A DNA stretch of 64,000 nt. Origin: Rhizobium tibeticum. GTDB taxonomy: Bacteria > Pseudomonadota > Alphaproteobacteria > Rhizobiales > Rhizobiaceae. Positions 45,010 to 54,091 of this stretch are shown here, piece after piece; position 1 is the stretch's first letter, and every line of letters begins with the position of its first letter. Under the pieces are notes generated by a model. It was not told the DNA's origin. It made no database searches and saw only the letters and a list, made by a program, of their open reading frames with translations. The stretch is from the NCBI RefSeq assembly GCF_900110205.1, contig NZ_FOCV01000010.1, forward strand, positions 62,001 to 126,000, written 5' to 3'. A program made the translations under genes and the position numbers.

Positions 45010-45231
45010 ATGGAACCGACCAATCCTACGATCCAGATCAGCAATCCTCGATATCCTGCGAATGATCCATACCGCGTTGTCGAGCGCGAAGAAGTCCTTG
45101 CACAGGCCTTCAGAGCTTTCGTCCAGCGAGCCGTTGCTGCGGGTTGGAAGGAATCGGAGGTCGCGCTGACTTTGGCCGACATCGCCGACGACTATGTAAT
45201 GGCTCTCGCTCGAAGGGTTAAGGCAAACTAG
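45010..45231 (+). CDS. Conserved-looking small hypothetical protein (73 residues)
   Basis: This 73-residue soluble acidic protein starts at an ATG preceded by CAGGGG. Its second half is a predicted helix pair (REEVLAQAFRAFVQRAVAAG, then WKESEVALTLADIADDYVMAL). No domain is recognised. Codon use is like its neighbours. Function unknown. Confidence 0.65.
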   Translation: MEPTNPTIQISNPRYPANDPYRVVEREEVLAQAFRAFVQRAVAAGWKESEVALTLADIADDYVMALARRVKAN

Positions 45232-45298
45232 TACCGAGTACCGTCCGCGCGTCGCAGCTGGGGGCGAACGCGGAATTGCCAGCATCCCTTCAACCGGC

Positions 45299-45343
45299 CC
45301 GGGGCCCATCGCTTCGCAGATGATGCGAAGCGGTGGGCCCCGG
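45299..45343. repeat. 45-nt near-perfect hairpin between convergent genes
   Basis: A 20-bp stem with a single G-T wobble and a 5-base GATGA loop: arms CCGGGGCCCATCGCTTCGCA (45299-45318) and its complement (45324-45343). It lies between the ends of the convergent genes at 45231 and 45394. There is no T-run on either side, so it may be a bidirectional terminator of unusual type or a small repeat element. Confidence 0.75.
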
Positions 45344-45393
45344 TCGTTGAGCCGTGTAAAAACCGACGGCCTATCGAGCTCGTCGGATACCAG

Positions 45394-45987
45394 TCAAGGC
45401 GACCGCGGCAAGGACTGAATATAGTCGTAAGCGATCGTGGTCTCTTCGTTCGTTCCCTCATCGTAGACTTTGGCCAGCGTCGCATGCAGATCAGGAGAAT
45501 AGAGGGCGCTCCACAACTCAGCCTGTTGGCCCGCCCTCTTGATTTCCTGCCTAATCCTGAAAGCCTCGTATTTACAGCGGCCAACCGCTACCGTCTCGCG
45601 CTTCGTTACCGTTAGCTCCAACGTCCATTGGTCCTTGGACTGCTGCGGATCTAAAGGCACAAAGGTGATGACATGGTGCGCATCCTTTTTGAGCGGAAAA
45701 ACCTTGTCCAAATCCCCAAGCGGATAAATGGTGTAACGCTCATCATTGCTGGAGCGCGACAGGTCGAACAGGCCCTCGTATGAATAGACAGTCTGCCTAT
45801 TCGAGTCCCCGAACGAGTTGGTTATTGTAATCAAAGGACCTTCGGCCGGCCTGAATTCACTGATCGCGCCTGAGTTCCGTAATAGGAAACCATTCTTCGC
45901 AGTCTTGGCTGAAGGGCAGTCGACAGCATGGGCAGCAACGGGAAGTACAACGGCAATGACTAAGGTAAATAGGTGCTTTGCAATCAT
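45394..45987 (-). CDS. Secreted hypothetical protein (197 residues)
   Basis: The protein has a Sec signal peptide (hydrophobic core FTLVIAVVLPVAAHA, cleavage after AHA near residue 20) and a mature part of ~175 residues with two cysteines. It resembles no family I can name. The ATG at 45987 is preferred over the TTG at 45996. It is convergent with the small gene at 45010. Periplasmic location is likely; function unknown. Confidence 0.7.
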   Translation of the reverse strand: MIAKHLFTLVIAVVLPVAAHAVDCPSAKTAKNGFLLRNSGAISEFRPAEGPLITITNSFGDSNRQTVYSYEGLFDLSRSSNDERYTIYPLGDLDKVFPLKKDAHHVITFVPLDPQQSKDQWTLELTVTKRETVAVGRCKYEAFRIRQEIKRAGQQAELWSALYSPDLHATLAKVYDEGTNEETTIAYDYIQSLPRSP

Positions 45988-46306
45988 GGTTACCAATCGA
46001 CGTCGGTTGAGAACACCTCCCCCTTAGATCAGCTGCACTAAAATATCCACAATATAATCTCCCTTAGGTTGCATTTCGCATAGATTCTTTTCAGAAGTTC
46101 GATGCGGCTTCGATAGCCCGGACCGTTGCCGATATTGATCAGGTGGCGATCCCTACCCGAGAACACCTTGGCTGCCCCGGCAAATAAGGTCGGCGTCAGA
46201 ATCGACAATCGAGAGCCCTGTCATTTGCTTTACAGATACGACGCTGTACAGTCCCGAGCAGCTGATTGGCCGCAGCTCCCAGCTGACACCTTTAGAAGGA
46301 GGAACG
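45988..46306. other. Stretch without a supported gene
   Basis: About 320 bases between divergent genes, holding their promoters. An 83-codon plus-strand frame (46126-46377) overlaps the VOC gene and is not supported. AGGAGGAACG just before 46307 is the VOC ribosome-binding site. Confidence 0.4.
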
Positions 46307-46684
46307 ATGTTTCATCATGTTTCTATCGGCGTGTCCGATCTCGACCGTGCGCGCAAGTTCTACGACGCAGCACTTGAGCCCCTGGGCTATATGAGACTTT
46401 CCACGAGTGACAAGTGGCTGGGCTACGGCTCGGAACAACCACAGCTTTGGGCAAAGCTTGCCGAGCGCCCTGTCGTTCCCGACATGGAGTCGGGACTGCA
46501 CTTCTGTTTTGTTGCCGGCAGCGAGGAGGGCGTCAGGGCCTTTCACGCAAACGCTACGACCAATGGCGGGACGGATAATGGCGAACCGGGAATACGTCCC
46601 GAGTACGGATCGTTCTATTACGCAGCATTCGTGATCGATCCGGATGGCTACCGTCTGGAAGCCTTTTTCCATCGCCCCGAATGA
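46307..46684 (+). CDS. VOC family (glyoxalase/dioxygenase-like) protein
   Basis: This 125-residue single-domain protein of the vicinal-oxygen-chelate superfamily starts MFHHVSIGVSDLDRARKFYD and ends DPDGYRLEAFFHRPE, with metal-type residues H4 or H5, H-in-LHFCFVA and E near 119. Such proteins act as dimers in metal-dependent isomerase, dioxygenase or resistance reactions. AGGAGG precedes the ATG. It lies 50 bases upstream of a drug-efflux-type MFS gene, which may be cotranscribed. Confidence 0.9.
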   Translation: MFHHVSIGVSDLDRARKFYDAALEPLGYMRLSTSDKWLGYGSEQPQLWAKLAERPVVPDMESGLHFCFVAGSEEGVRAFHANATTNGGTDNGEPGIRPEYGSFYYAAFVIDPDGYRLEAFFHRPE

Positions 46685-46734
46685 AGGTCTGTAGCGCGGG
46701 CCGCCTTGAATTACACTGATCGCAAGGTAACCGC

Positions 46735-48279
46735 ATGTCGCAACACCTTGAGCCCCCCTCCTCCCATGTCCACTCGGCGGTGATTTGGGTGGGCTTCATT
46801 GCGATGTGCGTCGGCATGTTCATGGCAATCCTGGACGTGCAGGTCGTCGCGACATCTCTTCCGACCATCCAGCAAGCGATCAATATCGACCCCGACCAGA
46901 TGAGCTGGATCCAGACCGTTTATCTCATCGCGGAGGTGGTCGCCATACCATTGACCGGCTTGCTGACGCGCGTCTTGACGATGCGGTGGCTCTTCGTCGC
47001 TTCAATAGGCTTGTTTGTCGTTGCTTCGGCTGGTTGTGCGGCGAGCAGTAACTTCAACGAACTGATTGCTTGGCGCGTCGTCCAGGGCTTCTCCGGCGGA
47101 ACGCTGATCCCCGCAGTGTTTTCAGCTGTCTTCATCCTCTTTCCAAATGAGCGGCAGGCGATCGCAACGACAATTGCGGGCGTGCTGGCTGTCTTGGCAC
47201 CGACGGTTGGGCCAATCATCGGCGGCTGGCTGACGGCGACCTATTCCTGGCATTGGCTGTTCCTCATCAATATTGCTCCTGGTATCGTCTCGGCGCTCGT
47301 GGCATGGCGGTTTCTGCCGCGGCAGAAAGGCGACCCTTCCGAACTCCGGCATCTCGATGGTGTTTCGCTCGTCATGATGGCGCTGGCGTTGACGAGCCTC
47401 GAGTTGGGACTGAAGGAGGCGCCCACGAGCGGCTGGATCTCGCCATATGTTCTCAGCCTGCTGGCAGTCAGCCTCGTATCGGGAGCCGCATTTGCATCCC
47501 GGTCGCTGCGCAGAATGCGCCCGATTGTCGAACTGCGTCATTTCCGCGATCGAAATTTCTTCGTCGGTTCAGCCCTCAGTTTCGTGCTCGGGATCGGCCT
47601 CTTCGGCTCCGTCTATCTCATGCCGGTTTTCCTTGCCTTCATCAGAGGGCACAATGCACTGGAAATCGGGACCACAATGCTGGTCACAGGGATCACGCAG
47701 TTGATCACTGCACCGATCGCAGTTGTGCTGGAGAAGCGAACGGATCCGCGCCTGCTCTCGGCATTGGGATTTGCCCTGTTTGCGATCGGCCTGGCGATGA
47801 GCGCATTCCAGGATCCCCGATCTGACTTTGACGCCATGTTCTGGCCCCAGGTCGTGCGCGGTGCAGCGATCATGTTTTGCCTTCTCCCGCCCACGCGCTT
47901 GGCGCTCGGAACCCTGGCAGCGGCGCAGGTCCCTGATGCAAGCGGGCTCTTCAACCTGATGCGAAACCTTGGCGGAGCAATCGGTATCGCATTGATCGAT
48001 ACGATCATCTATACGAGGTCGGAGCCCCTCGCGCAGATATTATGGGATCGGTTGCGTGCCGGCGACACAGGTGCCGCTGCGTTTGTCGGGGCGCCAGCCG
48101 GCACGATGACGGGCAATGCAGGCAGTTTCAGCCCCGACACAACCGCAGCGCTGGACCCGCTGGTACAAACGGCGGCAAGCGTCCAAGCGATCAACGAGGC
48201 ATGGCTCATCGTCGCCATACTGACAGGCTGCGCACTACTCTTTCTGCCATTCGCAAGACCGGTCGCTCCACCGCAATAA
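46735..48279 (+). CDS. MFS efflux transporter, DHA2 (EmrB/QacA) family
   Basis: This 514-residue protein has 14 predicted membrane helices and the DHA2 motifs LDVQVVATSLPTIQQAINID (helix 1) and GGTLIPAVFSAVFILFP (helix 4), with GPIIGGWLTATYSWHWLFLIN for motif C (helix 5). It would export drugs or toxic compounds by proton antiport. No EmrA-type membrane-fusion partner is adjacent. AAGG lies seven bases before the ATG. Confidence 0.92.
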   Translation: MSQHLEPPSSHVHSAVIWVGFIAMCVGMFMAILDVQVVATSLPTIQQAINIDPDQMSWIQTVYLIAEVVAIPLTGLLTRVLTMRWLFVASIGLFVVASAGCAASSNFNELIAWRVVQGFSGGTLIPAVFSAVFILFPNERQAIATTIAGVLAVLAPTVGPIIGGWLTATYSWHWLFLINIAPGIVSALVAWRFLPRQKGDPSELRHLDGVSLVMMALALTSLELGLKEAPTSGWISPYVLSLLAVSLVSGAAFASRSLRRMRPIVELRHFRDRNFFVGSALSFVLGIGLFGSVYLMPVFLAFIRGHNALEIGTTMLVTGITQLITAPIAVVLEKRTDPRLLSALGFALFAIGLAMSAFQDPRSDFDAMFWPQVVRGAAIMFCLLPPTRLALGTLAAAQVPDASGLFNLMRNLGGAIGIALIDTIIYTRSEPLAQILWDRLRAGDTGAAAFVGAPAGTMTGNAGSFSPDTTAALDPLVQTAASVQAINEAWLIVAILTGCALLFLPFARPVAPPQ

Positions 48280-48527
48280 GAGCGCAGTAGGCTTTTCCGG
48301 CAGCGTTGCTCACCGTTTCGGGATTGTCGGCCATAGGACGACGTCTTCGGGCCTTCCGCCGCCTGACGTCTCGATTTTCTGCGACCCTGATGACTGGCAG
48401 GTGGTCCGATAGGCCGGCGGCAAAGTGTGAACAGAGCGTTCAATCGTCTTTTTATCGCAGATGCCGCTTCCCATGTTATGGCCATCACAATCCCACGGCA
48501 GATCCCTGATATCAACGGGCAAAAATC

Positions 48528-49550
48528 ATGAAGAAAATCGGCTTTCTCTCCTTCGGCCACTGGACGCCCTCTCCCCAATCGCAGACCCGCTCGGCGGGCG
48601 ACGCGCTGCTCCAATCCATCGACCTTGCCGTTGCAGCAGAAGAACTCGGTGCGGACGGCGCTTATTTCCGCGTCCACCATTTTGCTCGCCAGCTTGCCTC
48701 TCCCTTTCCGCTGCTGGCGGCAGTCGGCGCGAAGACGAAGACCATAGAAATCGGCACCGCGGTCATCGACATGCGCTATGAGAACCCTCTCTATATGGCC
48801 GAGGACGCCGGAGCCGCCGATCTCATCGCGGGTGGCCGCCTGCAACTCGGCATCAGCCGCGGCTCCCCGGAGCAGGTCATCGATGGCTGGCGTTATTTCG
48901 GCTACCAGCCACAGGACGGCTTAAGCGATGCCGATATGGGCAGGGGCCATGCCGAAGTGTTCCTGAACGCACTGAAAGGCGAAGGCTTTGCCCAACCCAA
49001 CCCGCGTCCGATGTTTCCGAACCCGCCCGGCCTGCTGCGCCTTGAACCTTATTCGGAAGGATTGCGAGAGCGCATCTGGTGGGGTGCCGGATCCAACGCA
49101 ACCGCCATCTGGGCGGCCAAGCTCGGCATGAACCTGCAGAGTTCGACGTTAAAGGATGACGAAACGGGCGAACCCTTCCACGTCCAGCAAGCCGCACAAA
49201 TCCGCGCTTATCGAGATGCTTGGAGGCAAGCCGGTCATAGCCGCACGCCGCGCGTGTCTGTCAGCCGCAGCATCTTCGCGCTCGTCGACGATCGCGATCG
49301 CGCCTATTTCGGTCGGGGCAGCAAGGAGCAGGATTCAATCGGCTATATCGATGAGAACACCAAGGCCATCTTTGGTCGGTCCTACGCGGCCGAACCGGAC
49401 GCGCTGGTCAAACAGCTCGCCGAAGACGAAGCCATCGCCGAAGCCGATACCCTGCTGCTCACCGTCCCCAATCAGCTTGGCGTCGAATACAACGCCCATG
49501 TGATCGACGCGATCCTGAAGCATGTGGCGCCGCCTCTTGGCTGGCGTTAA
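48528..49550 (+). CDS. LLM class flavin-dependent oxidoreductase (luciferase-like)
   Basis: This 340-residue TIM-barrel protein binds reduced FMN or F420 in the bacterial-luciferase fold. Family marks are SIDLAVAAEELGADGAYFRV (residues 25-44), GTAVIDMRYENPLYMAEDAG (79-98) and GRLQLGISRGSP (105-116). The start has a weak ribosome-binding site. It is 250 bases after the efflux gene, in a stretch with no other gene. Monooxygenase substrate unknown. Confidence 0.9.
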   Translation: MKKIGFLSFGHWTPSPQSQTRSAGDALLQSIDLAVAAEELGADGAYFRVHHFARQLASPFPLLAAVGAKTKTIEIGTAVIDMRYENPLYMAEDAGAADLIAGGRLQLGISRGSPEQVIDGWRYFGYQPQDGLSDADMGRGHAEVFLNALKGEGFAQPNPRPMFPNPPGLLRLEPYSEGLRERIWWGAGSNATAIWAAKLGMNLQSSTLKDDETGEPFHVQQAAQIRAYRDAWRQAGHSRTPRVSVSRSIFALVDDRDRAYFGRGSKEQDSIGYIDENTKAIFGRSYAAEPDALVKQLAEDEAIAEADTLLLTVPNQLGVEYNAHVIDAILKHVAPPLGWR

Positions 49551-49640
49551 CTGAGGAGTTAAACCATCACATCAACATCGGCATCGCAAATGGGCCTATG
49601 ACAGTCACAAATTGCCCACAGGCGGAGGCTCACACGCGCG

Positions 49641-50228
49641 CTATTGCGTCAGTACCAGCGCGCTTCGTCCGCTTGTGGTGTCGGCAATCAGCCGGGCGAT
49701 CTCCCCAGATTTTGCTTGCGGAAAGCTCGCAGTGATCTCGGCACCGGCGCCAGAGAATGTCTCGCTTAGGACGTGCACCCCCTCGAAAGCGGCGAGCCTT
49801 GCCTTGAGGATCGCAAGGTCGGAGAAGGCCGCGCGGATCGTTCCTTCCAAAGTTGGAACAAGCTCGATAAGTTCGCCAGCTCGCAGGCAGGCGGCGGCCG
49901 TTCCACCATAGGCGCGGATTAAACCGCCGGTGCCGAGAAGAACGCCACCAAACCAGCGTGTGACAATAACGAGGACCTTATCGAGCGACTGGCCGTCAAT
50001 CGCCTGCAATATCGGCTTTCCTGCGGTTCCGCCCGGCTCGCCGTCATCGTTGAACCGGTACGTCTGGCCGATACGCCAGGCCCAACAATTATGGTTGGCG
50101 TCGCCATGGCAGTGCGCGGCAAGCGCCTCCTTGGCTTCGAGCTCACTGGCGACAGGCACGCCGATCGCCAGGAACCGGCTTCTTTTCACGACTTGCTCGA
50201 GGGATGTCGGACGTTCCAGCGAATACAT
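49641..50228 (-). CDS. YigZ/IMPACT family protein
   Basis: This ~195-residue protein has the UPF0029 fold: KRSRFLAIGVPVASELEAKE near the N-terminus, HNCWAWRIGQTYRFNDDGEPGGTAGKP (central motif) and VTRWFGGVLLGTGGLIRAYG. The ATG at 50228 (MYSLERPTSLEQ) matches the family N-terminus; upstream in-frame ATGs give unusual extensions. IMPACT proteins bind ribosome-linked factors in eukaryotes, but the bacterial role is not settled. It follows the cupredoxin gene on the same strand. Confidence 0.88.
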   Translation of the reverse strand: MYSLERPTSLEQVVKRSRFLAIGVPVASELEAKEALAAHCHGDANHNCWAWRIGQTYRFNDDGEPGGTAGKPILQAIDGQSLDKVLVIVTRWFGGVLLGTGGLIRAYGGTAAACLRAGELIELVPTLEGTIRAAFSDLAILKARLAAFEGVHVLSETFSGAGAEITASFPQAKSGEIARLIADTTSGRSALVLTQ

Positions 50229-50344
50229 GACAGCGATATAGGCTAGTGTGGCCACCGAGCGAAGATGTCTGACAAAGATTTCATCCGGCAACGGGCGGAT
50301 GTGAGGGTGGAGAAGCCCGCCAAGCATGGCGATGCCGGTCCGCA

Positions 50345-50662
50345 TTATCGGGCCGGTATCGAAATCCGGCCTTTCATGTTCGGATGGAACCGACAGTAAT
50401 AGTCGACCGGCGTGGTTGCCTTCAGCACCAGATGTCCCGATTTCCCTGGAGGAATAACCACCTCCCAGTCCCCCTTCACGGTCGCCGTGTGGGCAAGGAT
50501 GTCCTTGTTGATCCATTCGATCGTATCGCCCGGCCTTGCGCTGATCTCGGCGGGCGAAAACCTCATCTTTTCGATTGTTACCGTGACTGTTTCCGCCCGT
50601 ACTGGAACGACACCAATGGTCAACGCAGGTACCGCAACGATCCACAGATGCCGTCTCAGCAT
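50345..50662 (-). CDS. Cupredoxin family copper-binding protein
   Basis: This 105-residue periplasmic protein has a signal peptide and a plastocyanin/azurin-like fold: KMRFSPAEISARPGDTIEWI, then ILAHTATVKG (copper ligand His) and TPVDYYCRFHPNMKGRI (Cys, His and Met ligands). It probably carries electrons or copper. It is 11 bases downstream of the DUF4142 gene, and likely cotranscribed with it and the ECF sigma factor. Confidence 0.92.
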   Translation of the reverse strand: MLRRHLWIVAVPALTIGVVPVRAETVTVTIEKMRFSPAEISARPGDTIEWINKDILAHTATVKGDWEVVIPPGKSGHLVLKATTPVDYYCRFHPNMKGRISIPAR

Positions 50663-50673
50663 GTCGGCATCTC

Positions 50674-51198
50674 CTATTTGAGCTCGGCAGCGACGTGCTC
50701 GGCGTGCTGCTGATGGCCTTGGAAGATTTTCAGACCGGTTTCGAGCAGTTCCTTGAGTTCGGCATTGCTCGCCGACGGGATCAACAGCGTCTCGAGAGCG
50801 CCATTGACCTGCTTGTGGTAGGCCACCTCGTTGGCGACATAGGCCTTGTCGAAGTTCGCGCCGTTGAGCGCGGCGAGTTTCGCTCGCTCGTCGGTCGCAG
50901 CTTTCGTCAGCGTCTTGCTCGTGTCGTTGTCCTCTGGCGTAACCTTGAGTTTCTTGACCAATGCGAGGGCCTGCGTATTCACGGCCTCATGATCTCGCAC
51001 CATGTCCTGAGCGAAGGCGACAACCGCCTTGTTTTTGGATTTCGAGATCGCAAGTTTTGCTGCCTCTACGTCGATGACGCCGGCGGTATAGGCGATGTGA
51101 GCGATCTGCGCGTCCGTCGGCTTGTCTGCAGCCCATGCCGACGGCACAATTCCAAGCAGGCAAAGCGCGGTCAGGGTGGCAATCTGTCGAGTATGCAT
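50674..51198 (-). CDS. DUF4142 secreted protein
   Basis: This 174-residue protein has a Sec signal (cleavage after AWA near residue 23) and a ferritin-like helical DUF4142 domain (AHIAYTAGVIDVEAAKLAIS, KAVVAFAQDMVRDHEAVNTQ, and HQQHAEHVAAEL at the end). GGAGG precedes the ATG. It sits between an ECF sigma factor and a cupredoxin. DUF4142 proteins are common in periplasmic stress loci of rhizobia; mechanism is unknown. Confidence 0.9.
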   Translation of the reverse strand: MHTRQIATLTALCLLGIVPSAWAADKPTDAQIAHIAYTAGVIDVEAAKLAISKSKNKAVVAFAQDMVRDHEAVNTQALALVKKLKVTPEDNDTSKTLTKAATDERAKLAALNGANFDKAYVANEVAYHKQVNGALETLLIPSASNAELKELLETGLKIFQGHQQHAEHVAAELK

Positions 51199-51286
51199 AG
51201 GAACCTCCTTCGCCCGAACCGGTAAGGCCGGGCGTTATTGTCTGGAACGAAGATTGGATGCCGGTTCGGCCGTTAGGTTCCCGCGA

Positions 51287-51979
51287 TTAATCGAGAAAAC
51301 CGAGACGGCTCATCACCGCGCTCGTCAGACGCTCGCAGCGGCGGCCGGCAAAGGGAAATGCGGAAAGGAGCACGGGACCGATCTGCTGGTCGAGGCGCTC
51401 GCGCACCAGACGCCTGGCACGATGCAATCGGGTCTTGACGGTTTGCGCCCGTATGCCAAGCAGCGCCGCCGTCTCCTCGACACTCAACCCCTCGATGACC
51501 CGCGCGACAAAGACCGTTCGGTAGATATCGGGCAGAGCGTCTGTTGCCTGCTCGACCAGTTGCAAGATTTGCCGTTGCGCCATGGTCCGCTCCGGATCGC
51601 CGGTGTTGTCGACAGGGAATTGCACGATCGTCGCTCCGCCGCTCTGGTTGGCGACGTTCGCAACGCCCAGGCTCCGCCGCTTTTTGCGCAGCCGCGCGAG
51701 GGCTTCGTTAATCACAATGCGCGATAACCAGGTCGCGAGCGACGAGTCTCCCCGGAAGCGGTTAAGATGTGCAAATCCCAGCACATAGGCTTCCTGAACA
51801 ACGTCCTCCGCCTCGCTGTCGTTGCGAACGATGCTTCTTGCGAGGCGATAGAGCCTCTGATTATGAGCCTTCATGATTGCGCGAAACGCATGGCGATCGC
51901 GGGCGACCGCGCGGCGTGCCAGCTCGACATCGGCCAGCGTATCGAGTGCGTCGGCCCTATCGGTTCGAATGTGCGACAT
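51287..51979 (-). CDS. ECF RNA polymerase sigma factor
   Basis: This 230-residue sigma factor has region 2 (LYRLARSIVRNDSEAEDVVQ, EAYVLGFAHLNRFRGDSSLA, TWLSRIVINEALARLRKKRR) and region 4 (LPDIYRTVFVARVIEGLSVE, then ETAALLGIRAQTVKTRLHRA). AAGGAG lies six bases before the ATG at 51979; an ATG two codons earlier is too close to it. No anti-sigma factor gene is beside it. The DUF4142 and cupredoxin genes follow on the same strand, so they are probable targets or operon partners. Confidence 0.93.
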   Translation of the reverse strand: MSHIRTDRADALDTLADVELARRAVARDRHAFRAIMKAHNQRLYRLARSIVRNDSEAEDVVQEAYVLGFAHLNRFRGDSSLATWLSRIVINEALARLRKKRRSLGVANVANQSGGATIVQFPVDNTGDPERTMAQRQILQLVEQATDALPDIYRTVFVARVIEGLSVEETAALLGIRAQTVKTRLHRARRLVRERLDQQIGPVLLSAFPFAGRRCERLTSAVMSRLGFLD

Positions 51980-52232
51980 CTTCATCTCCTTAGCATGGCT
52001 TTAGATGGAGCTCGATGGAGAAGGTTCCCGAAACTCATGCGCCCGTGCCGGGAGCGGGCCAGACGCGTTGCCATGACACATGGCAGCCAGATCGATCTTG
52101 GCGCGCTGCCCGCGCCCGTTTTTCGGTGAACGCGTTTGACACAGCGCAAAAGGATGCCGACATTGCCGTAATGGCTTCACCGAAGTGGCCGCGGGAATGG
52201 ACCCGACACGGTTTCTGGATGGGATGGACACT

Positions 52233-53687
52233 ATGAATCTCAAGGACCCCACGCTCTTTCGTCAGGCAGCCCTGATTGGCGACACATGGATCGAGGCCGA
52301 TCCGTCGAACGCGATCGAAGTCAACAATCCGGCGACCGGCGAAATCATCGGCCGCGTACCGAAGCTTGGCGCGGCGGAAACAAAGGCCGCGATCGAGGCG
52401 GCAAGCGTTGCCCAAAAGGGGTGGGCGGCACGTACCGCCAAGGAACGCTCGGGCATCCTTCGCAAGTGGTTCGAGCTGATGATTGCAAACAAGGATGATC
52501 TCGGCCGCATCCTGACGCTCGAACAGGGCAAGCCAATTGCCGAAGCGACCGGCGAGATCGTCTATGGCGCAAGCTTTATTGAATGGTTCGCCGAAGAGGC
52601 GCGCCGCATCTATGGCGACCTCGTCCCTGGCCACCAGCCCGACAAGCGCATCATGGTGATGAAGCAGCCAATCGGCGTGGTGGCCGCAATTACCCCCTGG
52701 AACTTCCCGAACGCCATGATCACCCGCAAGGCGGGACCAGCCTTTGCTGCAGGTTGCGCCATGGTGCTAAAGCCTGCCAGCCAGACGCCCTTTTCGGCGC
52801 TGGCGATTGCAGTACTTGCCGAGCGTGCCGGCCTGCCAAAGGGACTGCTTTCTGTCATCACCGGTTCGGCACGTGAAATCGGCGCCGAGATGACCGGCAA
52901 TCCGACTGTCCGCAAGTTGACCTTCACCGGTTCTACCGAGATCGGCGCCGAGCTCTACAAGCAGAGCGCTGCGACGATCAAGAAGCTCGGGCTGGAACTC
53001 GGCGGCAATGCACCGTTCATCGTCTTCGACGACGCCGACCTCGATGCCGCCGTCGAGGGCGCGCTGATCGCCAAGTTCCGTAACAACGGCCAGACCTGCG
53101 TGTGCGCCAACCGGCTGTACGTGCAGGACAGCGTCTATGATGCTTTCGCACAAAAGCTTGCGGTGGCGGTCGGTAAGTTGAAGACTGGCAATGGCTTCGA
53201 CGAGGGGGTCATTCTCGGGCCACTGATCGATCAGCCAGCACTTGAAAAGGTCGAGGAGCACGTTGCCGATGCGCTCGCCAAGGGCGCGAGCGTCGTGCGG
53301 GGCGGAAAGCGCCATGCGCTCGGCGGCACCTTCTACGAGGCGACGGTGCTCGCCGACGTTACCAAGGAGATGGTCGTTGCGCGCGAGGAGACCTTCGGGC
53401 CGGTGGCGCCGCTCTTTCGCTTCAAGGACGAGGCCGATGTGATCGCCCAAGCCAACGACACCGAGTTCGGGTTGGCCTCCTACTTCTACGCCAAGGACCT
53501 CGCCCGCGTTTTCCGGGTGGCCGAAGCCCTGGAATACGGCATGGTTGGCGTCAACACCGGATTGATCTCGACGCCAGAGGCACCGTTCGGCGGCGTCAAG
53601 CTCTCCGGCCTTGGCCGTGAGGGTTCAAGATACGGGATCGAAGAATTTATCGAGATCAAATACGTCTGCCTCGGCGGTATCGGTTGA
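52233..53687 (+). CDS. gabD: NAD(P)-dependent succinate-semialdehyde dehydrogenase (GabD-like)
   Basis: This ~484-residue aldehyde dehydrogenase oxidises succinate semialdehyde (or a close aldehyde) to the acid. It has the nucleotide-binding FTGSTEIGAELY, general-base LELGGNAPFIVFDDADLD, and catalytic-cysteine NNGQTCVCANR, matching GabD. The start at 52233 (MNLKDPTLF) gives the E. coli GabD length; an upstream in-frame ATG at 52185 is less likely. No GABA aminotransferase is nearby. Substrate assignment is by motif resemblance only. Confidence 0.88.
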   Translation: MNLKDPTLFRQAALIGDTWIEADPSNAIEVNNPATGEIIGRVPKLGAAETKAAIEAASVAQKGWAARTAKERSGILRKWFELMIANKDDLGRILTLEQGKPIAEATGEIVYGASFIEWFAEEARRIYGDLVPGHQPDKRIMVMKQPIGVVAAITPWNFPNAMITRKAGPAFAAGCAMVLKPASQTPFSALAIAVLAERAGLPKGLLSVITGSAREIGAEMTGNPTVRKLTFTGSTEIGAELYKQSAATIKKLGLELGGNAPFIVFDDADLDAAVEGALIAKFRNNGQTCVCANRLYVQDSVYDAFAQKLAVAVGKLKTGNGFDEGVILGPLIDQPALEKVEEHVADALAKGASVVRGGKRHALGGTFYEATVLADVTKEMVVAREETFGPVAPLFRFKDEADVIAQANDTEFGLASYFYAKDLARVFRVAEALEYGMVGVNTGLISTPEAPFGGVKLSGLGREGSRYGIEEFIEIKYVCLGGIG

Positions 53688-54002
53688 ACGCCTGGGACCG
53701 GTGCCAGGGCGCAATCCTTACGCTCTTTTGCTATGGACGGCAGGGCTTTTGGGGCTGCGGTCCATCGCAACGTGCATACCTGGAGTACGATTTTATTCGT
53801 CGACGTAGAATTGTACCGACCGAAATGAGGATGTTCATAGCGAGAGCGTGATTACCTTAGCCATGGTTATTGCACGTCTTTCGTGCCATATTAGTGATCA
53901 GCACTGTTCAACATTTGAGTCGCGATCTGGCGCGAAAAATGGAGACGATGAGATGCTACATGGCCTTCCCGAGCCAATTTCGAATTCCTGTAAGTCTTTG
54001 AA
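53688..54002. other. Upstream region of prkA, no supported gene
   Basis: About 315 bases between gabD and the stress promoter. A weak dyad (GCCTGG/CCAGGGC) just after the gabD stop could be a terminator, but its T-run is distant. No gene is supported. Confidence 0.4.
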
Positions 54003-54027
54003 GGAACGAATACTAGCTTGTGCCGTT
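54003..54027 (+). promoter_or_regulatory. EcfG/RpoE2-type general stress promoter of the prkA operon
   Basis: GGAAC at 54003-54007 and CGTT at 54024-54027 are separated by exactly 16 bases, a perfect match to GGAAC-N16/17-CGTT. A start site near 54034 would give a ~58-base leader before the prkA ATG (54092), which has GGGAG upstream. The downstream genes are known stress genes, which strengthens the call. Confidence 0.82.
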
Positions 54028-54091
54028 TTTTCAATGAGCGCGCCGACAGGGCGGCAATCCCGTCTTAATCAACCGGCCGCGGGAGAAAATC

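Noticed and set aside
48009..48845. 278-codon minus-strand frame across the efflux/LLM junction
   Set aside because: It overlaps two well-supported genes on the other strand and has no domain.
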